DNA of 64,000 bases from Pleodorina starrii (taxonomy: Eukaryota > Chlorophyta > Chlorophyceae > Chlamydomonadales > Volvocaceae): assembly GCA_030267565.1 (NCBI GenBank), contig BRXU01000002.1:7073501-7137500 (forward strand). The letters run 5' to 3'. The notes beneath the pieces are model-generated. The model made no database searches, was not told the DNA's origin, and saw nothing but the letters and a program-made list of their open reading frames with translations. Every line of letters begins with the position of its first letter. The first letter of the stretch is position 1. The translations under genes and the position numbers were made by a program. Positions 11,814 to 23,336 of the stretch are shown piece after piece.

Positions 11814-14800
11814 ATGGATATTCTGCAATACATCGATGGCATACCCGACCCTGTTGTCGTCGAGAAGGCTAGAAAGGCGATTTCCGTTTTGCGCAGGACA
11901 TGCGCCCTTTATCCGTAAGTCGTGTCACTTCCCAGACTTTTGACGATGGGGTAGCCAAACACGCGCAAAACGGCTTTCCATCGGGCTAACTGCAACTTAC
12001 CCAACTCATATCGCACAATGCCTTATGCAGGCTTAACAAAATTGCCTTCAGCTTTAACGGAGGCAAGGACTCGACGGTCCTCTTGCACTTGTTGCGGGCG
12101 GCTGTCGCGCAACAAAATGGCCCGGCTGATGGCTCCGAGCCACAAGGTGCGGTTCTGCCGGTGCTGAGGCGCTTGTGACCTCAGTTGCATGAGCTCCACG
12201 GGACCACCCGGTCCCTTCGGTAATGTGCTATGCCCCTAATGCCCAAACGGACGTCCGCATTTCCTTCCCCAGGGCTGGGTGGCATCAAGAGCTTTTACTT
12301 CCGCAACAAGGACGATTTTTCAGAGGTCATGGAGTTCGTGGAGAGCAGCGATGCGCAGTGCGTGCAGGGCGTAGTACAGAGGAGGGGAGCGAATGAGGGT
12401 TTCTGAGGAAACTGCGGTTATCTGAAAAGACGCGCATTCTCGTGGCACGTCCTGTTTGCCCTGACAAGTCGTGCGCGCGCCATGCGGACAACACAACACA
12501 CTGCGTTGACAAATGCTATTAACATGGCATCTGCCGACCCACGGGTCCGTTAAATGGACCCTAGCAGAAGGCTCGCTTTACCCGGGCCCCATTTATCGCG
12601 TTATCGGGTGTGGTATGTGGCACTCCTGCATTTCACCTACTCCCACACTTTCACATACTTCCAGACCACCTAACAGGCTCGGGGACTTGATCATGCCCCG
12701 TGGCCAGCGCATGTCAGCCGCCTCCGGTTCCTTTCCCTCAAGGTCACCGTGGAGCACGGTTGAAGCAGCCTCGCCCCTCCCCACCCCCGCTCCTCCCCCA
12801 CCCCCGCCTTCGATCAAGCCTCCCTCCCCTTGTCGCCCTTGCAGGTACGGCCTGGCTGTGGAGTATTTGACTGAGCCGGACTTCAAGCGGGGGCTGTGTG
12901 ACTACCTGGCACGGACCGGCGTGATGGCCATTGTGCTGGGGACGCGCAGGTGGGGGGCCGAGGAGGGTTGGGGTGGAGAGGGCGGACAAGGTGAGAAGGA
13001 TTGGATACACTGGGCCCATTGGATCGACGGGCGGGCGGCAGCTGCTGTGTGCTTTGGGTCCTGCCTCCTGTTCAGGATCCTGAGGCCCTGCTTGGGCGGG
13101 CCGGTGGGTGGCCGTGTGGATCTGGAAAGCGGAGGGAAAGGAGGCGACCACCAGACCGGTTTGCCTGCTGCTGCTGCTGCTGAAGTTGTCCACGGGGGTC
13201 AGAGGCCGGAGATGCGGGGAAGGCACGCACGCACGCTGGCTGCGTACCTTGTACGTGCTTGAGGCGCTCGCTGCGGAAGGAGCCGGCTGGGGGGTGAAAA
13301 GGAGATACCGCAGCGGAGACGGAGACGGCGTTAGCGAACGGACCCGGAAGCCAGCAATACTTTCCTGGGGGTGGGGGGTGGTTGGCTGCGTCACTCAAAA
13401 CAACCACCATGTCCCCCTCCCTGTCCCTGATTCTGCCGCCGCGCCTGCCGTGTCCTTCCACTTGCCCCTCCTGGTTACCGTGTGTGTGTGTGTGCGTTCG
13501 GCTGGATGCCTTCCCCCCCTCCTCCCCCCTCCCCGCCGAGCCCTGGGTCCGCAGGGGTGACCCCAACGGCGGCACTCAGGACTGCTTCTGCCCCAGCAGC
13601 GACGGCTGGCCGCCCTTCATGCGGGTCAACCCCATCATAGACTGGACCTACCACGACGTGTGGGTGTTCCTGCGCGCCACGCAAGTGCCGTACTGCAGCC
13701 TGTACGACCACGGCTACACGTCACTGGGCGGCACCGGAAACACGCTGCCCAACAGGTGCGGCAGACGCGCACCCTCGTGACCTCATGACCCGTGGGTCAC
13801 CGTCTCTCTCCAAGCGCGTCAGTTCTTGGGTGCCACTGCCGGGAGGAAAGTAGTCGTGACGAGTAGTAGCGAACAGACGTTTGTGTGCGGCGGTCCATGG
13901 GTGCCCTCGACGCCCCCGGCCGCCCGTCCCATCGCTGCGGCACCCCATCACTCCGCCCCTTCCCTCCCCTTCCCTCCCCCCGCACGCCGCGGCCTCCCTG
14001 AGCGGCCCATTACCCGCGCTTGCATCCGCCCACTGCCAGTCCACTCCAGTCCAGTCCAGTCCGGCCGCGGCTGCGGCTGCCAGCCCCATCAGCTGCAAAT
14101 GCCCTGCGCTCGCTAAACCCCAAACCCTCCCCCCACCACCACGCACACAAAATACTCTTCCCCCGCGGCCGCAGCTGCCTCGGTTGTACTCATCTCGCTG
14201 TTCTTTCCATTACCTTTGTCATTATTTACCGTTCACGGGCTCCGGCCTACCCGTGGATAACCTCCGCCCCCCCCCCCGGCTGCGTCCCCCTCTCCCCCAA
14301 TCCGCCCCCGCAGCGCCCTCCGGCGTGCGGATGGCAGCTACGAGCCCGCCTTCAAACTGGCGGACGGGCGGCTGGAGAGGCTGGGCCGCATGAACCCGCC
14401 AGCAAAACCGCACCCCCACACCCACCCCCACCCGCATCCCCACCCGCATCCCCACCCGCATCCCCACCCGCACTCGCACGCACACGCGCACGGCCAAGCC
14501 GGCGGCCAGGGCGCCGATCAGCAGCCGCACCCGCAGCACCCGCAGCAGCAGCAGCAGGCGGACGGGATGGCCGAGGACGGGAAAGACGGCGCGGCGGCGG
14601 CGACGGGGCCGAGATCTCCGCGTGGCGTCAACGGAGGCGGCGTGCGGGGGGGCAGCGGTGGGGGCGCAGCGGCCGGTCACGGCCAGGGTCAGGGTCACGG
14701 TCAGGGTCACGGCCTCCTGACGCACAGCGCCGCCATTGTGATCATCGGAGATGAGCTGCTGTCGGGCAAGGTGGGGACTTGGGGGGGGGGGTTGGGGGGC

Positions 14801-17800
14801 GGTGTGACATGGCGGTGTGGCATGCTGTGACTTTATGTTGCAGTTGGTGTGGGGTGTGTTGGGCGCTGGCGGGGCGTGGGTGCCGGTGTTGGTCCAGTGG
14901 CGACGGTTGCGGAAGGGGAGGGGGGGTGTCCACGTATAGGCCGGAGCCCGTGAACGGTAAAGGAACAGGAGGGAGGCTGTCACGTCTGCAAAAGAACAGC
15001 GAGGGGGGTCAGCACAGAGTGGGTCGACGGCGTTGCAGGTCCCTTGCGGCGCTTTGCGGCCCCTGGGTGTGGCGCTGGAACGCGTTGGCTCAGCCCTCAG
15101 GGGAGGCAAAGGGGAGGATGGTGCGAGTCCAGGGGGGGAGGACCCTTGCCTGCGGGCGGTCATTCGTCCTTTCTAAGCCTAATGCCCAATCAATGGGCAC
15201 CCTAGGGGAAACCCGCGCGCCCGCATTGCCCCCCACCCCCATGAACCTGAACCCCCTGCCTGGCCGCCGTCTCCGTCCCTTCGCTGCGGTATCTTCTTTT
15301 TACCCCGGCCCCCCCTTCAGGTTGAGGACCTGAACGCTCGCTTCTTGTGTCGGGAGCTGCGCGCCTTGGGCTGGCAGGTGACGCGCGTGGTGTTCGTGCC
15401 GGACGACGTGGACGAGATCGCGTCTGCCGTACGCGCTCTGGCGGCTGTCGTACAGGTGGTCATCACGGCGGGCGGCATCGGGCCCACGCTGGATGACGTC
15501 ACCATGCAGGCGAGAGAGCTGGGGGAGCTCAAAGGGGGGGGCTCCGCAATACGGTACCCAGGAAGGTCAGCCCAACCGCCTACGGCCTACCCCACCCCAC
15601 CCACCCATGTGCCGTGACCCTGACCCCGACCCCGACCCCGACCCCGGGCCGCACCTCCCCCGAAATCCCACCGCACTGCCTCCCTTCCCCCGTCGTCGTC
15701 CAGCTGCTCACTCACTCCTGACCCCGTGTCCCTACCGCCCCAGGGCATCTCCCGGGCTGTGGGGCAGCCGCTGGTCAGGTGCGTCCTCCCTGGAGTGGGG
15801 GTGGGGTGGGGAGGAGGGAGGAGGGAGGAGGGAGGAGGGAGGGGAGGGGACGTGGGGTGGGGTGCGGTGGGGGAGATGGGCGGGTCGCGGGTAGGGCCCT
15901 AGCCGCGAAGGGACGTAGTACCCTCGTAGGCCCCCCTCCCTGGTCGGCTGCTGCGATGCGGCCGCTGCAGAGGCTCCGGTCGCCAGTGCGCCAGTGCGGG
16001 CCACAATCGCCCCCCCCCGGGGCTGTTGACAACCATCAATTCGCAAAGCCCCCTGTGCTGCAGTCCTCCTCTCTTCCCCACCCCCACCCCCCACCCCCAC
16101 CACCCCAGTGTCTCATGTTTTGTAATGGAGGATATCACACCATAACCCCACCCCACCCCCGGGCCCCCGCCCCTGCCCCCCGCCCCAGGCTCCCCGGCAT
16201 GGTTGAGCGCCTTGCCAGTTACTTTGGCGGCGAGGGCGCTCTGAGCCCCGCCCACCTAAAGATGGCTGAGGGCCCCCAGCAGACCGAGCTGATCGACTAC
16301 GAGCTGCCGGACAGCGGCGGACAGACCTCCAAGTTCCCGCTCATGAGGGTCAACAACATTTACGTGCTGCCGGGTACGTGAGGGGGGGAGGTGGGGCGGG
16401 AGGGGGGGGAGGGTGCGGCCTGCACAAGGGGGGGGCACGATGGGTACGGTAGAACACACAGTCGAGGTGGGGCCTCAGGGGATCGCTGACGGGTGGGGGG
16501 TGGGGGTGGGGGTGGGGACGGGGGTGGGGTGGGGGTGGGGGTGGGGTGGGGGTGGGGGGGATGTGAGTCGTGATGGTGGGTAGGGTGGGGGCGGGGTGGG
16601 GGCATGGAGCCCCCTTCCCCACCCACCCCTTCCCCAGCCCCCCACTTCCCAACCCTCCGGCTGCTGCTTTGCTCCACTGCAGCAGCGTCGAGGGCTGGTT
16701 GCTGCAACGGTTGCAGTACCGGTTGACGCAGTTCACCTCCCCGCCCCGGCGCCGCTCCTTCAGACCCGAGCTCACTCTCCCCCGCCCCCCCCCTCTCTCC
16801 TTGTTTCATTCTTGCAAATTCACTCTTCAAACACCCCCCCGCCCCGGGCCGTTCTTATTACCCCCCGCCCCCCTCTCCCTCAGGTGTCCCCACTCTGCTT
16901 GTTCAGAAGTGGTCGGCCCTGAAGCCCCGGCTGCAGGAGGCGGCGCTGGCGCCCTTCAGGAACGCAACACTGCGACTGTCGCTCAAGGTGCGGCTGGGGC
17001 GGGGGGGCTGGGGGGTTGGGCTGGGGGGTGCGTGTGGGTGGGTGGATGGATGGAGGGGTAAAAGGACGATACCGCAGCGAAGGGACGTGGGGTTTGTGGG
17101 GGAGGGGGTGCGGCAGGGGGTTTGGGGGATAAAAAGTAAAACCGCAGCGGAGAAGGAGACGGCGGTGCGGTGCGGTGCGGTGCGGTGAGGCAGCATAAGC
17201 TGGGGAAGGCGGGGACCAACAACGGCGGTGATGGCAGCGGTGCGGTGCCGCGACGTTTGCTTTGCATCCGGAGGGGGAGGGGGGCCTCGAATATATTGCA
17301 GCGCAACATAACGCGGTGCAACATAACGCGGGGCAACGCACTGCGGGGTGGGGCCGGCGGCATCCAGGAAGGGGGATGGATGGGTGTGCCACACGGACCA
17401 GCGCCAAGCAACGGTACTGCAGTACGGCAAACACGCTGCCCTGCGGCCTCTGGGCCTGAAGGTCCCTTCTCCCTTCTGATGAGTCCATGCACGATGCCGT
17501 ACACATCGTTCTTCCCCCTTTCCCCCCCCCCATCCCGGCCCGGGGCCCCCTGGCACACTGCCCGCATCTGCTACCGGTACTCGTAACTGAACGTGTGCCT
17601 TGCCTTTCGTGTTGTACGACCACGAACTTGTGTACGACAGGACGAGACAACGATCGCCCCTGCGCTGGTCCGTGTGGCCTCCACCCACGGTCTGGATGTG
17701 ACGGTGGGGTCGTACCCGGTGGAGCAGGGGATCATCATCACGCTAGGTGTGTGTGTGTGTGTGGCGGGGGGTGGGTGGGGGTTATCCACGTATAGGCACG

Positions 17801-18515
17801 AGGGGGTCGCTTGGGGGGGGGGGGAGGAGAAAGAGGGGGTAGTAAAGGAGCGGGAAAGCGCGGCAAACGAGATCTGGCAGGGGAGCGGGGCGTAAGGCGC
17901 ATGTGTTGTTGGAGGTGGAGACTCTCCGAAAGGAAGAGGGGATAGAGCCGTGGAACAGGGGCCTGGGGCCCGAGGCGAACGAACAGCAGCCTGGGGGTTT
18001 ATTACCCTCCCTCCCCCCGGCCTTCTTCTGTTACTTTACCGTTCACGGGCTCCGGCCTATACCCCCGTGGATACCCCCCCCCCCCACTCACTCACGGGCC
18101 TCCTCGGCTCGGCGGCCCGGCGGTCTCCCCTGCCCCCCCTCCCCTCCCCTCCCCGGCTGTCTCCACCGGCCCCGTGGCTATTCCCCTTCACCCCCTCCCG
18201 CCTCTCCTTCCCCCCTCCGTGCTCCGTCCCTTCGCTGCAGCATCTCTTTTATTCCCCCCACCGCCACCCCCTTCTGGCTCCCCTCCCCTCCCCGTCCGCA
18301 GTGACTCATTTTAGTATATAAAGGAGCATAACACCCCCTCCCCTCCCCCCTCCCCTCCCCAATCCCCTCCCCCCTCCCCTCCCCAATCCCCTCCCCTCCC
18401 CGCTTCAGACAGCAAGAACTCTGAGAAGCTGGAGGCGGCCATTGCCGAGATCACCCAGCTGCTGCCCGATGAGGCGGTGGTGGCGCTGGAGAGGGACGTG
18501 GACTCGCTGGCGTGA
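11814..18515 (+). CDS. FAD synthetase (FMN adenylyltransferase) fused to MoCF/molybdopterin-binding domain
   Basis: Makes FAD from FMN and ATP. Twelve exons: 11814-11914, 12031-12146, 12273-12357, 12845-12949, 13555-13755, 14314-14770, 15321-15509, 15744-15778, 16189-16373, 16884-16987, 17641-17746 and 18409-18515. They total 1791 nt (596 aa). The N-terminal PAPS-reductase-like domain has the pyrophosphatase loop SFNGGKDS at 41-48, GTRRGDP near 133-139, then PFMRVNPIIDWTYHDVW and YTSLGG, all close to the catalytic motifs of eukaryotic FAD synthetases. Residues about 215-340 are a low-complexity linker with a His-Pro repeat, Gln and Gly runs. The C-terminal MoCF domain begins at AAIVIIGDELLSGK (to 355) and contains TAGGIGPTLDDVT at 404-416. 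This order (synthetase first, MoCF second) is that of plant proteins such as Arabidopsis At5g03430 and the reverse of animal FLAD1. Intron 7 is GC-AG (CAG|GCGAGA). Confidence 0.93.
13291..13342 (-). repeat. Family B copy, FAD synthetase intron 4
   Basis: Reads GATACCGCAGCGGAGACGGA, then GACGGCGTTAGCGAACGG: a nearly complete reverse-orientation copy of the B core. Its T-rich end points to exon 4, although exon 5 is somewhat nearer. Confidence 0.85.
14195..14262 (+). repeat. Family A copy, FAD synthetase intron 5 (acceptor side)
   Basis: Contains CTCGCTGTTCTTT, then TTACCGTTCACGGGCTCCGG and CCGTGGATAACC. It ends about 50 bases before the acceptor of exon 6, in the sense orientation. Confidence 0.9.
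14928..15000 (-). repeat. Family A copy, FAD synthetase intron 6 (donor side)
   Basis: Reverse-orientation copy including the full 5' extension. On the minus strand it reads GCTGTTCTTTTGCAGACG, continues through TTTACCGTTCACGGGCTCC and ends TATACGTGGACACC. The GTGGA end points to the donor at 14770. Confidence 0.9.
15264..15306 (+). repeat. Family B copy, FAD synthetase intron 6 (acceptor side)
   Basis: Reads GCCGTCTCCGTCCCTTCGCT, then GCGGTATCTTCTTTTTACC. Its T-rich end lies about 15 bases from the exon 7 acceptor and may serve as part of the polypyrimidine tract. Confidence 0.85.
16805..16832 (+). repeat. Family E copy, FAD synthetase intron 9
   Basis: A 28-base segment (begins TTCATTCTTGCAAATTC, ends CTCTTCAAAC). 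It is identical to the reverse complement of 54997-55024 in an unrelated gene. It lies about 50 bases before the exon 10 acceptor. Confidence 0.85.
16842..16868 (+). repeat. Family D copy, FAD synthetase intron 9
   Basis: Reads CCCCGGGCCGTTCTTATTAC then a C run, ending about 15 bases before the exon 10 acceptor. Confidence 0.8.
17066..17165 (-). repeat. Two family B copies, FAD synthetase intron 10 (donor side)
   Basis: GATACCGCAGCGAAGGGACG at 17068 and AAAACCGCAGCGGAGAAGGA from about 17138. Both are reverse-oriented, with T-rich ends toward the donor at 16987. A run of GTGCG units follows. Confidence 0.8.
17781..17802 (-). repeat. Family A fragment, FAD synthetase intron 11 (donor side)
   Basis: GTTATCCACGTATAGGCACG lies 35 bases downstream of the donor at 17746. 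It is inverted relative to the copy at 18019-18075 in the same intron. Confidence 0.85.
18019..18075 (+). repeat. Family A copy, FAD synthetase intron 11
   Basis: GGCCTTCTTCTGTTACTTTA, then CCGTTCACGGGCTCCGGCCT and CCGTGGATA. Sense orientation; it pairs in inverted arrangement with 17781-17802. Confidence 0.9.
18218..18330 (+). repeat. Family B and family C copies before exon 12 acceptor of FAD synthetase
   Basis: B core CTCCGTCCCTTCGCTGCAG and TCTTTTATTCC at 18221-18255. Family C (GTGACTCATTTTAG, then TATATAAAGGAGCATAAC) follows at about 18301-18332. Both are in the sense orientation on the acceptor side. Confidence 0.8.
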
Positions 18516-20096
18516 ACCGCTGGGGGGGGAGGGGAGGGAAGGGAAGGGGCAGCTGGGGATGGGGGAAGACGGGGAGGCACGAGGGGGGGGAGGGGGAGAC
18601 GGGGAGGGGGGAGGCGAGTGGTATGGGGAGGGGGGAGACGGGGAGGCACGAGGGGGGGGAGGTGCTGGTCGAGGTCGAGGTCCGAGCGAGAGGAGCGAGC
18701 AGGGGCGGTGGCGAGGCAGCAGAGCGGTGGCGTGGCCGTTGGCAAACCGTACGGCGCCATCACCACTCGGAGTCACGTGGTGCGGTCTGCCGGGCCGCTT
18801 TGAACACGTGGGTGTGTGAGTGGCCACGTGGCGCTTGTCTTCGGAGTGGTGACGGTGTCAGGGGCGGTGTGCGCGGGGGGTCCTGTGGGTGGGTCCACCG
18901 CAAAACGACCGCTTCCTTTCTCCATTGGGTGGGAGGGGGTAAAGGGAAGGGCGGTGCCGGTGATGCACGGTTGCCAAGGGTCATGGGGGCTGGCCGGGGC
19001 GAGGCCGGCCTGCACACGTCGGAAGCCAGCTTGGGCTTTGGTTTGTGGAAGCAAGGCCCAGCCGGTAAGCGACCCCCCCCCCGGGGTGTGGTCCGTGCTG
19101 TGGAGCCAACGGAGTCCGGCCGTGAGGGCCCTCTTCGTGCCGTGGCTGCGATAGGGCGCTGTGAGAGCCGCTTGCTCCAGTTAAGAGACGGCTTGTGCGG
19201 ATGTGCGGATGTGCGCGAGGAACATTTGGACTGCGGGACTGAGGGACGTTTGGACTGCGTCGGTCGGCGGGTGAGGGTGATGACAGAGGCAGCGTGGCCG
19301 CCGGAGGGGGCACATCGTGTCATGTCGTGTCGTGTCATGAGTCATGCCTCCTTGTGCACGTCCGTCCGTCCGTCCGTTCATCCGTCCGGAAAGCCCACGT
19401 GCCTTGTTGTTGTGCCTCCCAATGTGCCATCCGGGTCTGTGCCCTTCACGGTACTGCCCGGGGGTCATGTGGTCCCGGCGACCCAGCAGGCTTACGCGGC
19501 CACAACCGCAGGGTTGTGGCCCTGTGCGACGGCGGCGGCGACGGGGGCGGCGGGGGGGAAGGACGGCAGGTGGTACAAAGCAGGACAGACAGGGTGCGGG
19601 CCGCGCGACACCCGGCAGGCAATCCGGTGGCTGACCGCCGCTGCGTGCACACTGGACCCTACACGTGGTGCTGCGCCGCGGTGAGTGCTGCTGAGCTCCG
19701 TCGGCTGGGTGCTGTTGGCTGCACTCGGCGGCTGAAGCTGCAGCACCCACACAGCCACATGTATGCATGCATGCATGAACTACAAAGTACAACTACAAAC
19801 AAAACGGGTCGAGCCAGACGAGGCGAGGAGGATACCCACGGCGGTTCGGAGTCGTCCCGAGGTCACATCAGGAAGGTTTACGGGAGGGAGGGAGGGAGGC
19901 AGGGAACGAAGGCAACGAACTGTACGGACCTCGGCTGTCAGCCCAACCAACTGCCAGGACGGCGGGTCCGGAAAGGCCTCGAAAGAAATGTCGCGACGCA
20001 TGTGTGTAATTAAAGATCCGCAGAGCCGCCATAACGCATAAGGTTGGTCCTTGCGTTGTTCAGTTCCAGAAAGCATCTCCGTACTTTGACTCTGCG
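18516..20096. other. 3' flank of FAD synthetase and 5' flank of the secreted-protein gene
   Basis: G-rich minisatellite-like DNA follows the stop codon. The rest is mixed sequence without a convincing ORF. A TGTAA box at 20005-20009, the green-algal polyadenylation signal, could end the FAD synthetase transcript. If so its 3' UTR is about 1.5 kb and it stops less than 100 bases before the next start codon. Confidence 0.45.
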
Positions 20097-21599
20097 ATGA
20101 CGGCAACGGCGCCAGTTCCCGGCAGCGGTGGTCGCGGCGCTCCCTCGCACCGCCTGGCGGCCTTGGCGGCGCTTCCGAGGCTGCTGCTGCTGGTGGTTCT
20201 ACTGCTGTCGCTACGAGCCGCCTCGGCCTGTTCGACCGAGGGATGCGCCCCCTTCGGCAGGTGCGTCTGTGCGGCTGCTACGCAGCCCAGGCATCTCCAT
20301 CCCTGGGTGTGGTGCAGTTCCGGCCGCGTAGGGCGGTGCAACCTGCTGCACACACGCCAGAAGACATGGCGCCCCGGCGAAACGGCTCCGTGCGACCAAG
20401 AGCGCCGCCTAAAGTTGCGGCGTCGTCCAGTCGCCTCCTCGTCCTTGTCCGGGCAGTGTGCGGGTGATGGGTGCAGCACGGCTTGCCCCGGCCCCTGTGT
20501 TGCCGGCGCGGTTGGCTGGACCCTGGCCCGCTGTCTTTTGCACGCCCCTCGTCCGTGGCTCTTGCCCTAGTGCCTCGTTACGCCCGCCGCCCCCACGCAA
20601 CACCCCGCCCGCCCGCCCACCCGCCCGCCCGCCTCAGGCCACCTGCGCCGGAGCAGGAGCAGCAGCAGCCCCCGTTGTCCTGCGTGCCCTGGACGAGTGA
20701 CGTGGCCGCTGCGGTGGCGAACACCGCCTGCGGCCGGGCCAACGGCGACTGCCCCCGACCCACCCTCGGGGGTCAGTCTGCAGAGCTGCCCAGCCCGCCG
20801 CCCGCCCCGCAGTGCTACACGGGAGCCACCAAGGAGCAGTGCATCAATGATGCACGGGCGAGCGCGCCGGCAAGTGCCGTACCGTAGCTTGCCGTACTTG
20901 CCGCCGCACTGCTGACCTACTGGACGCAGCAGCCTCAGCAGCAGCAGCAGCAGCAGCGTCGGATTATTGGGAGGGGCACAGAGCGGTTCACTTCACGGCG
21001 TTGCGCTGTGTTAAAGTTGGGTTGACGTTGCGTTCGGGTTGCGTGCGCGCGCTGCTGTCTGGCCCATAGCCAGCGGTGTGCGGGCTGCTCCCCGGCAATA
21101 TGCCTGAGGCCTTTTCACTGTTCCTTCCACCGCAGCTGGCTCCGGAGCCCAGCACAGCACACCACCTCAGCTCACCTCGCTCGCTTCACTCAAGCCTGCC
21201 GGCTGCGTGGGGCGGCTGCGTGTCCCCCCCCCCGCCCCGCTTACCTCGCTGTTCTTTTGCAGACGAGACGGCCTTCTTCTGTTACTTTACCGTTCACGGG
21301 CTCAGGCCTATACGTGGATAACCCCAGCCCCGGGTCCGCTCAGGGTCCGCTCGCGAACGCCGTCTCCGTTCCTTCGCTGCGATATCGTTTTTCTCTACCC
21401 CCGCCCGCCCCTCCCTGGTCCCTGCCTCGCCCCCATGTGCGTTCCTTCGCTCCCTTTGCAGGCGGGCAAGGGCTACTGCAGGTACTACAACACGGGTGCG
21501 GGTCCGTGCAGCACCGACGTCTTCCGCCAGAAGTTCGAGACCTACCTGGACCAGCTGTGCGACCAGGTGGCCAGCGGCGCACTGGTGGAGCTGCTGTGA
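20097..21599 (+). CDS. Small secreted cysteine-rich protein, unknown family
   Basis: Three exons: 20097-20260, 20638-20869 and 21462-21599, totalling 534 nt (177 aa). Residues about 20-45 are a strongly hydrophobic Leu-rich stretch (LPRLLLLVVLLLSLRAASA) followed by CSTEGC, a typical signal peptide with cleavage after Ala-Ser-Ala. The mature part is short, Pro/Gln-rich in the middle, and carries about ten Cys (CVPW, TACGR, DCPR, QCYTG, QCIND, YCRYY, PCST, LCDQ) spaced as for disulfides. It is probably an extracellular-matrix, vacuolar or secreted peptide; I do not recognise the family. Intron 2 has a GC donor with strong consensus (CCG|GCAAGT). Reading through that donor would stop a few codons later, so the third exon depends on it. 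The final helix-like segment (FRQKFETYLDQLCDQVASG) favours the spliced form. Confidence 0.7.
21246..21398 (+). repeat. Longest A+B repeat unit, secreted-protein gene intron 2
   Basis: A complete family A copy with 5' extension (CGCTGTTCTTTTGCAGACGA, then GACGGCC and GGATAACC at about 21246-21323). A complete family B copy follows after about 30 bases (AACGCCGTCTCCGTTCCTTC, then GATATCGTTTTTCTC, to 21396). It sits just upstream of the exon 3 acceptor. The TTTTGCAG inside it is itself a good acceptor sequence. Confidence 0.92.
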
Positions 21600-23336
21600 A
21601 GGACCGAGCACCCATCTTGAGCACCCTAAGCAACATCGTTAGCAGCCCATGCAACATCGTTAGCAGCCCATGCAACATCGTTAGCAGCCCATGCAATACC
21701 TGGAGCACGTGAGCGCCGTAGCGCCGCCGCCGGTGTCGGTTTCTGGCACAATGAGACTGGCGAGAGTTGTAGCTGACGAGTAGGGAGGGTACTTTGCCGG
21801 TGTCGCCGGCCCCCGCCGGCCCCTCGAGTACTGCTGCTGGGACGTGCATGCTTTGAATGAGCTGACGGCATATCGTTGTGGCATTGCAAAGTGTGGAGAC
21901 TACTGCTGCCGCTGAAATGGTGGCACACCTGACGGGGGGTGTGGGGCTTTGATGAAGGGTTGGTGAGCTGTCCGAACAAAGCTGAGCTGCGGAGCCGCTT
22001 CACGGAACGAACGGCCTTGCCTGTGCCTGCCTGTGCGGTCGACTGAACTCCTGGTGGAAGCTGGGTGGAAGCTGGATTAGTACCGATCCCCCACCGATTT
22101 GCGATGCGTGTAATGCGATGCGGCATAATTGTTGGAAACCACGCAGCATTTCCTTCGAGCTGCCTTCTTGAACAGCATGAGTACCGTGACATGCGGGGCC
22201 CCTTCGACCAACTGTCACACGCCGCCACCCCAGCATGTGTCATCCACGCACCCGCGTCGCACCGCAGTTCTGATCAAGTAATGACCGCAGCTCACTCAGC
22301 TACCAGTAGCACCCACACTGGTTGCTTGGTGTTTCCCTTTCGCCGGTGGCTGGTCGCATCGCATCCCCGCAGCTGACCAGCGAGTGACACAACGCGGCAC
22401 ACATTGCACTGCACTGCACTGCACTGCACTGCACTGCGCGTTGCTGCCGGATTGAAACCTCATCGACGGGACGACGACGGTCCGTCATCGTTTCGACAAT
22501 ACATGCATGAGCGAGCATTATGGTGGCATGTCCCGTGTCCGGCAATCGCGTACTGCACTGGCGGCAGCAGCCGCGTCGGCCGCAGTGGGCGGGGTGTGCT
22601 AGAGGCCACACCTTGCCACACGTGGAACGACGCATTGCGCGCTGCCTTGAAAGAGCATGCGAGATAAGAAAGTCTGGTTGGAGAGACAGGTAAGTCCAGT
22701 GCACGCATTCTGCTGTTGAGGCGCCGTCCTCGCCGTCTTACGTCGAGCGTTGCCGAAAGAGGCGCCCATACGTAAACCACGCATAATCTTGCACGCATGC
22801 AATCGCCTTAATGGCTTAATTCAGTTGGGGTCGCCTGGCCAAGGAAGCGCACGAATCGCGAAACCCTAACTTCCGAGCAGCAGGGTTAGTGCCCGCTGTG
22901 CCCACGCCCCCGCAGGCCACCTCACACACAAGGAGCCTTACCTGATCTTACAAGAATTATGTTTATGTATGCAAGTGAAGCCTGTTCATTCGCCGTTGTC
23001 GAAGGAATCAGAGAATGGAATTGCAACACACGGATGCGGATTGAGGGGTTGTTCCTCACGCGACCTTGAGCGCTGTAATTCGTTGTAAGGCTCCATAATT
23101 TATCAAGCAAAGCCCCTGTCGCTATCTCTCCTTCCTTTTGTGTAAAGCCTGCCTCTTCGAGGGGAGCACTTCTCCCGCAATATGCTCCTTTGCTCGTGCG
23201 GAGCCATCGGCCCTTGCGATTCCTTCCAGATAGCGTAAACGCTAGACATTAATCGTGCTGAGAATTCGGGAGGAGCGCTTGTACTTGAAGAAGTTCTTAA
23301 AGTTTCAGTTTTTTGCGGCTACGAGGACTTGCGCAG
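21600..23336. other. Intergenic between secreted-protein gene and MAF1, with a 21-base triplication
   Basis: The 3' flank begins with three exact copies of a 21-base unit (CAACATCGTTAGCAGCCCATG) from 21631 to 21693. A TGTAA box lies at 22109-22113. A CACTG array is at about 22403-22436. From 22,800 to 23,330 the sequence is lower in GC and should hold the MAF1 promoter and 5' UTR. No gene-like ORF was found. Confidence 0.55.
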
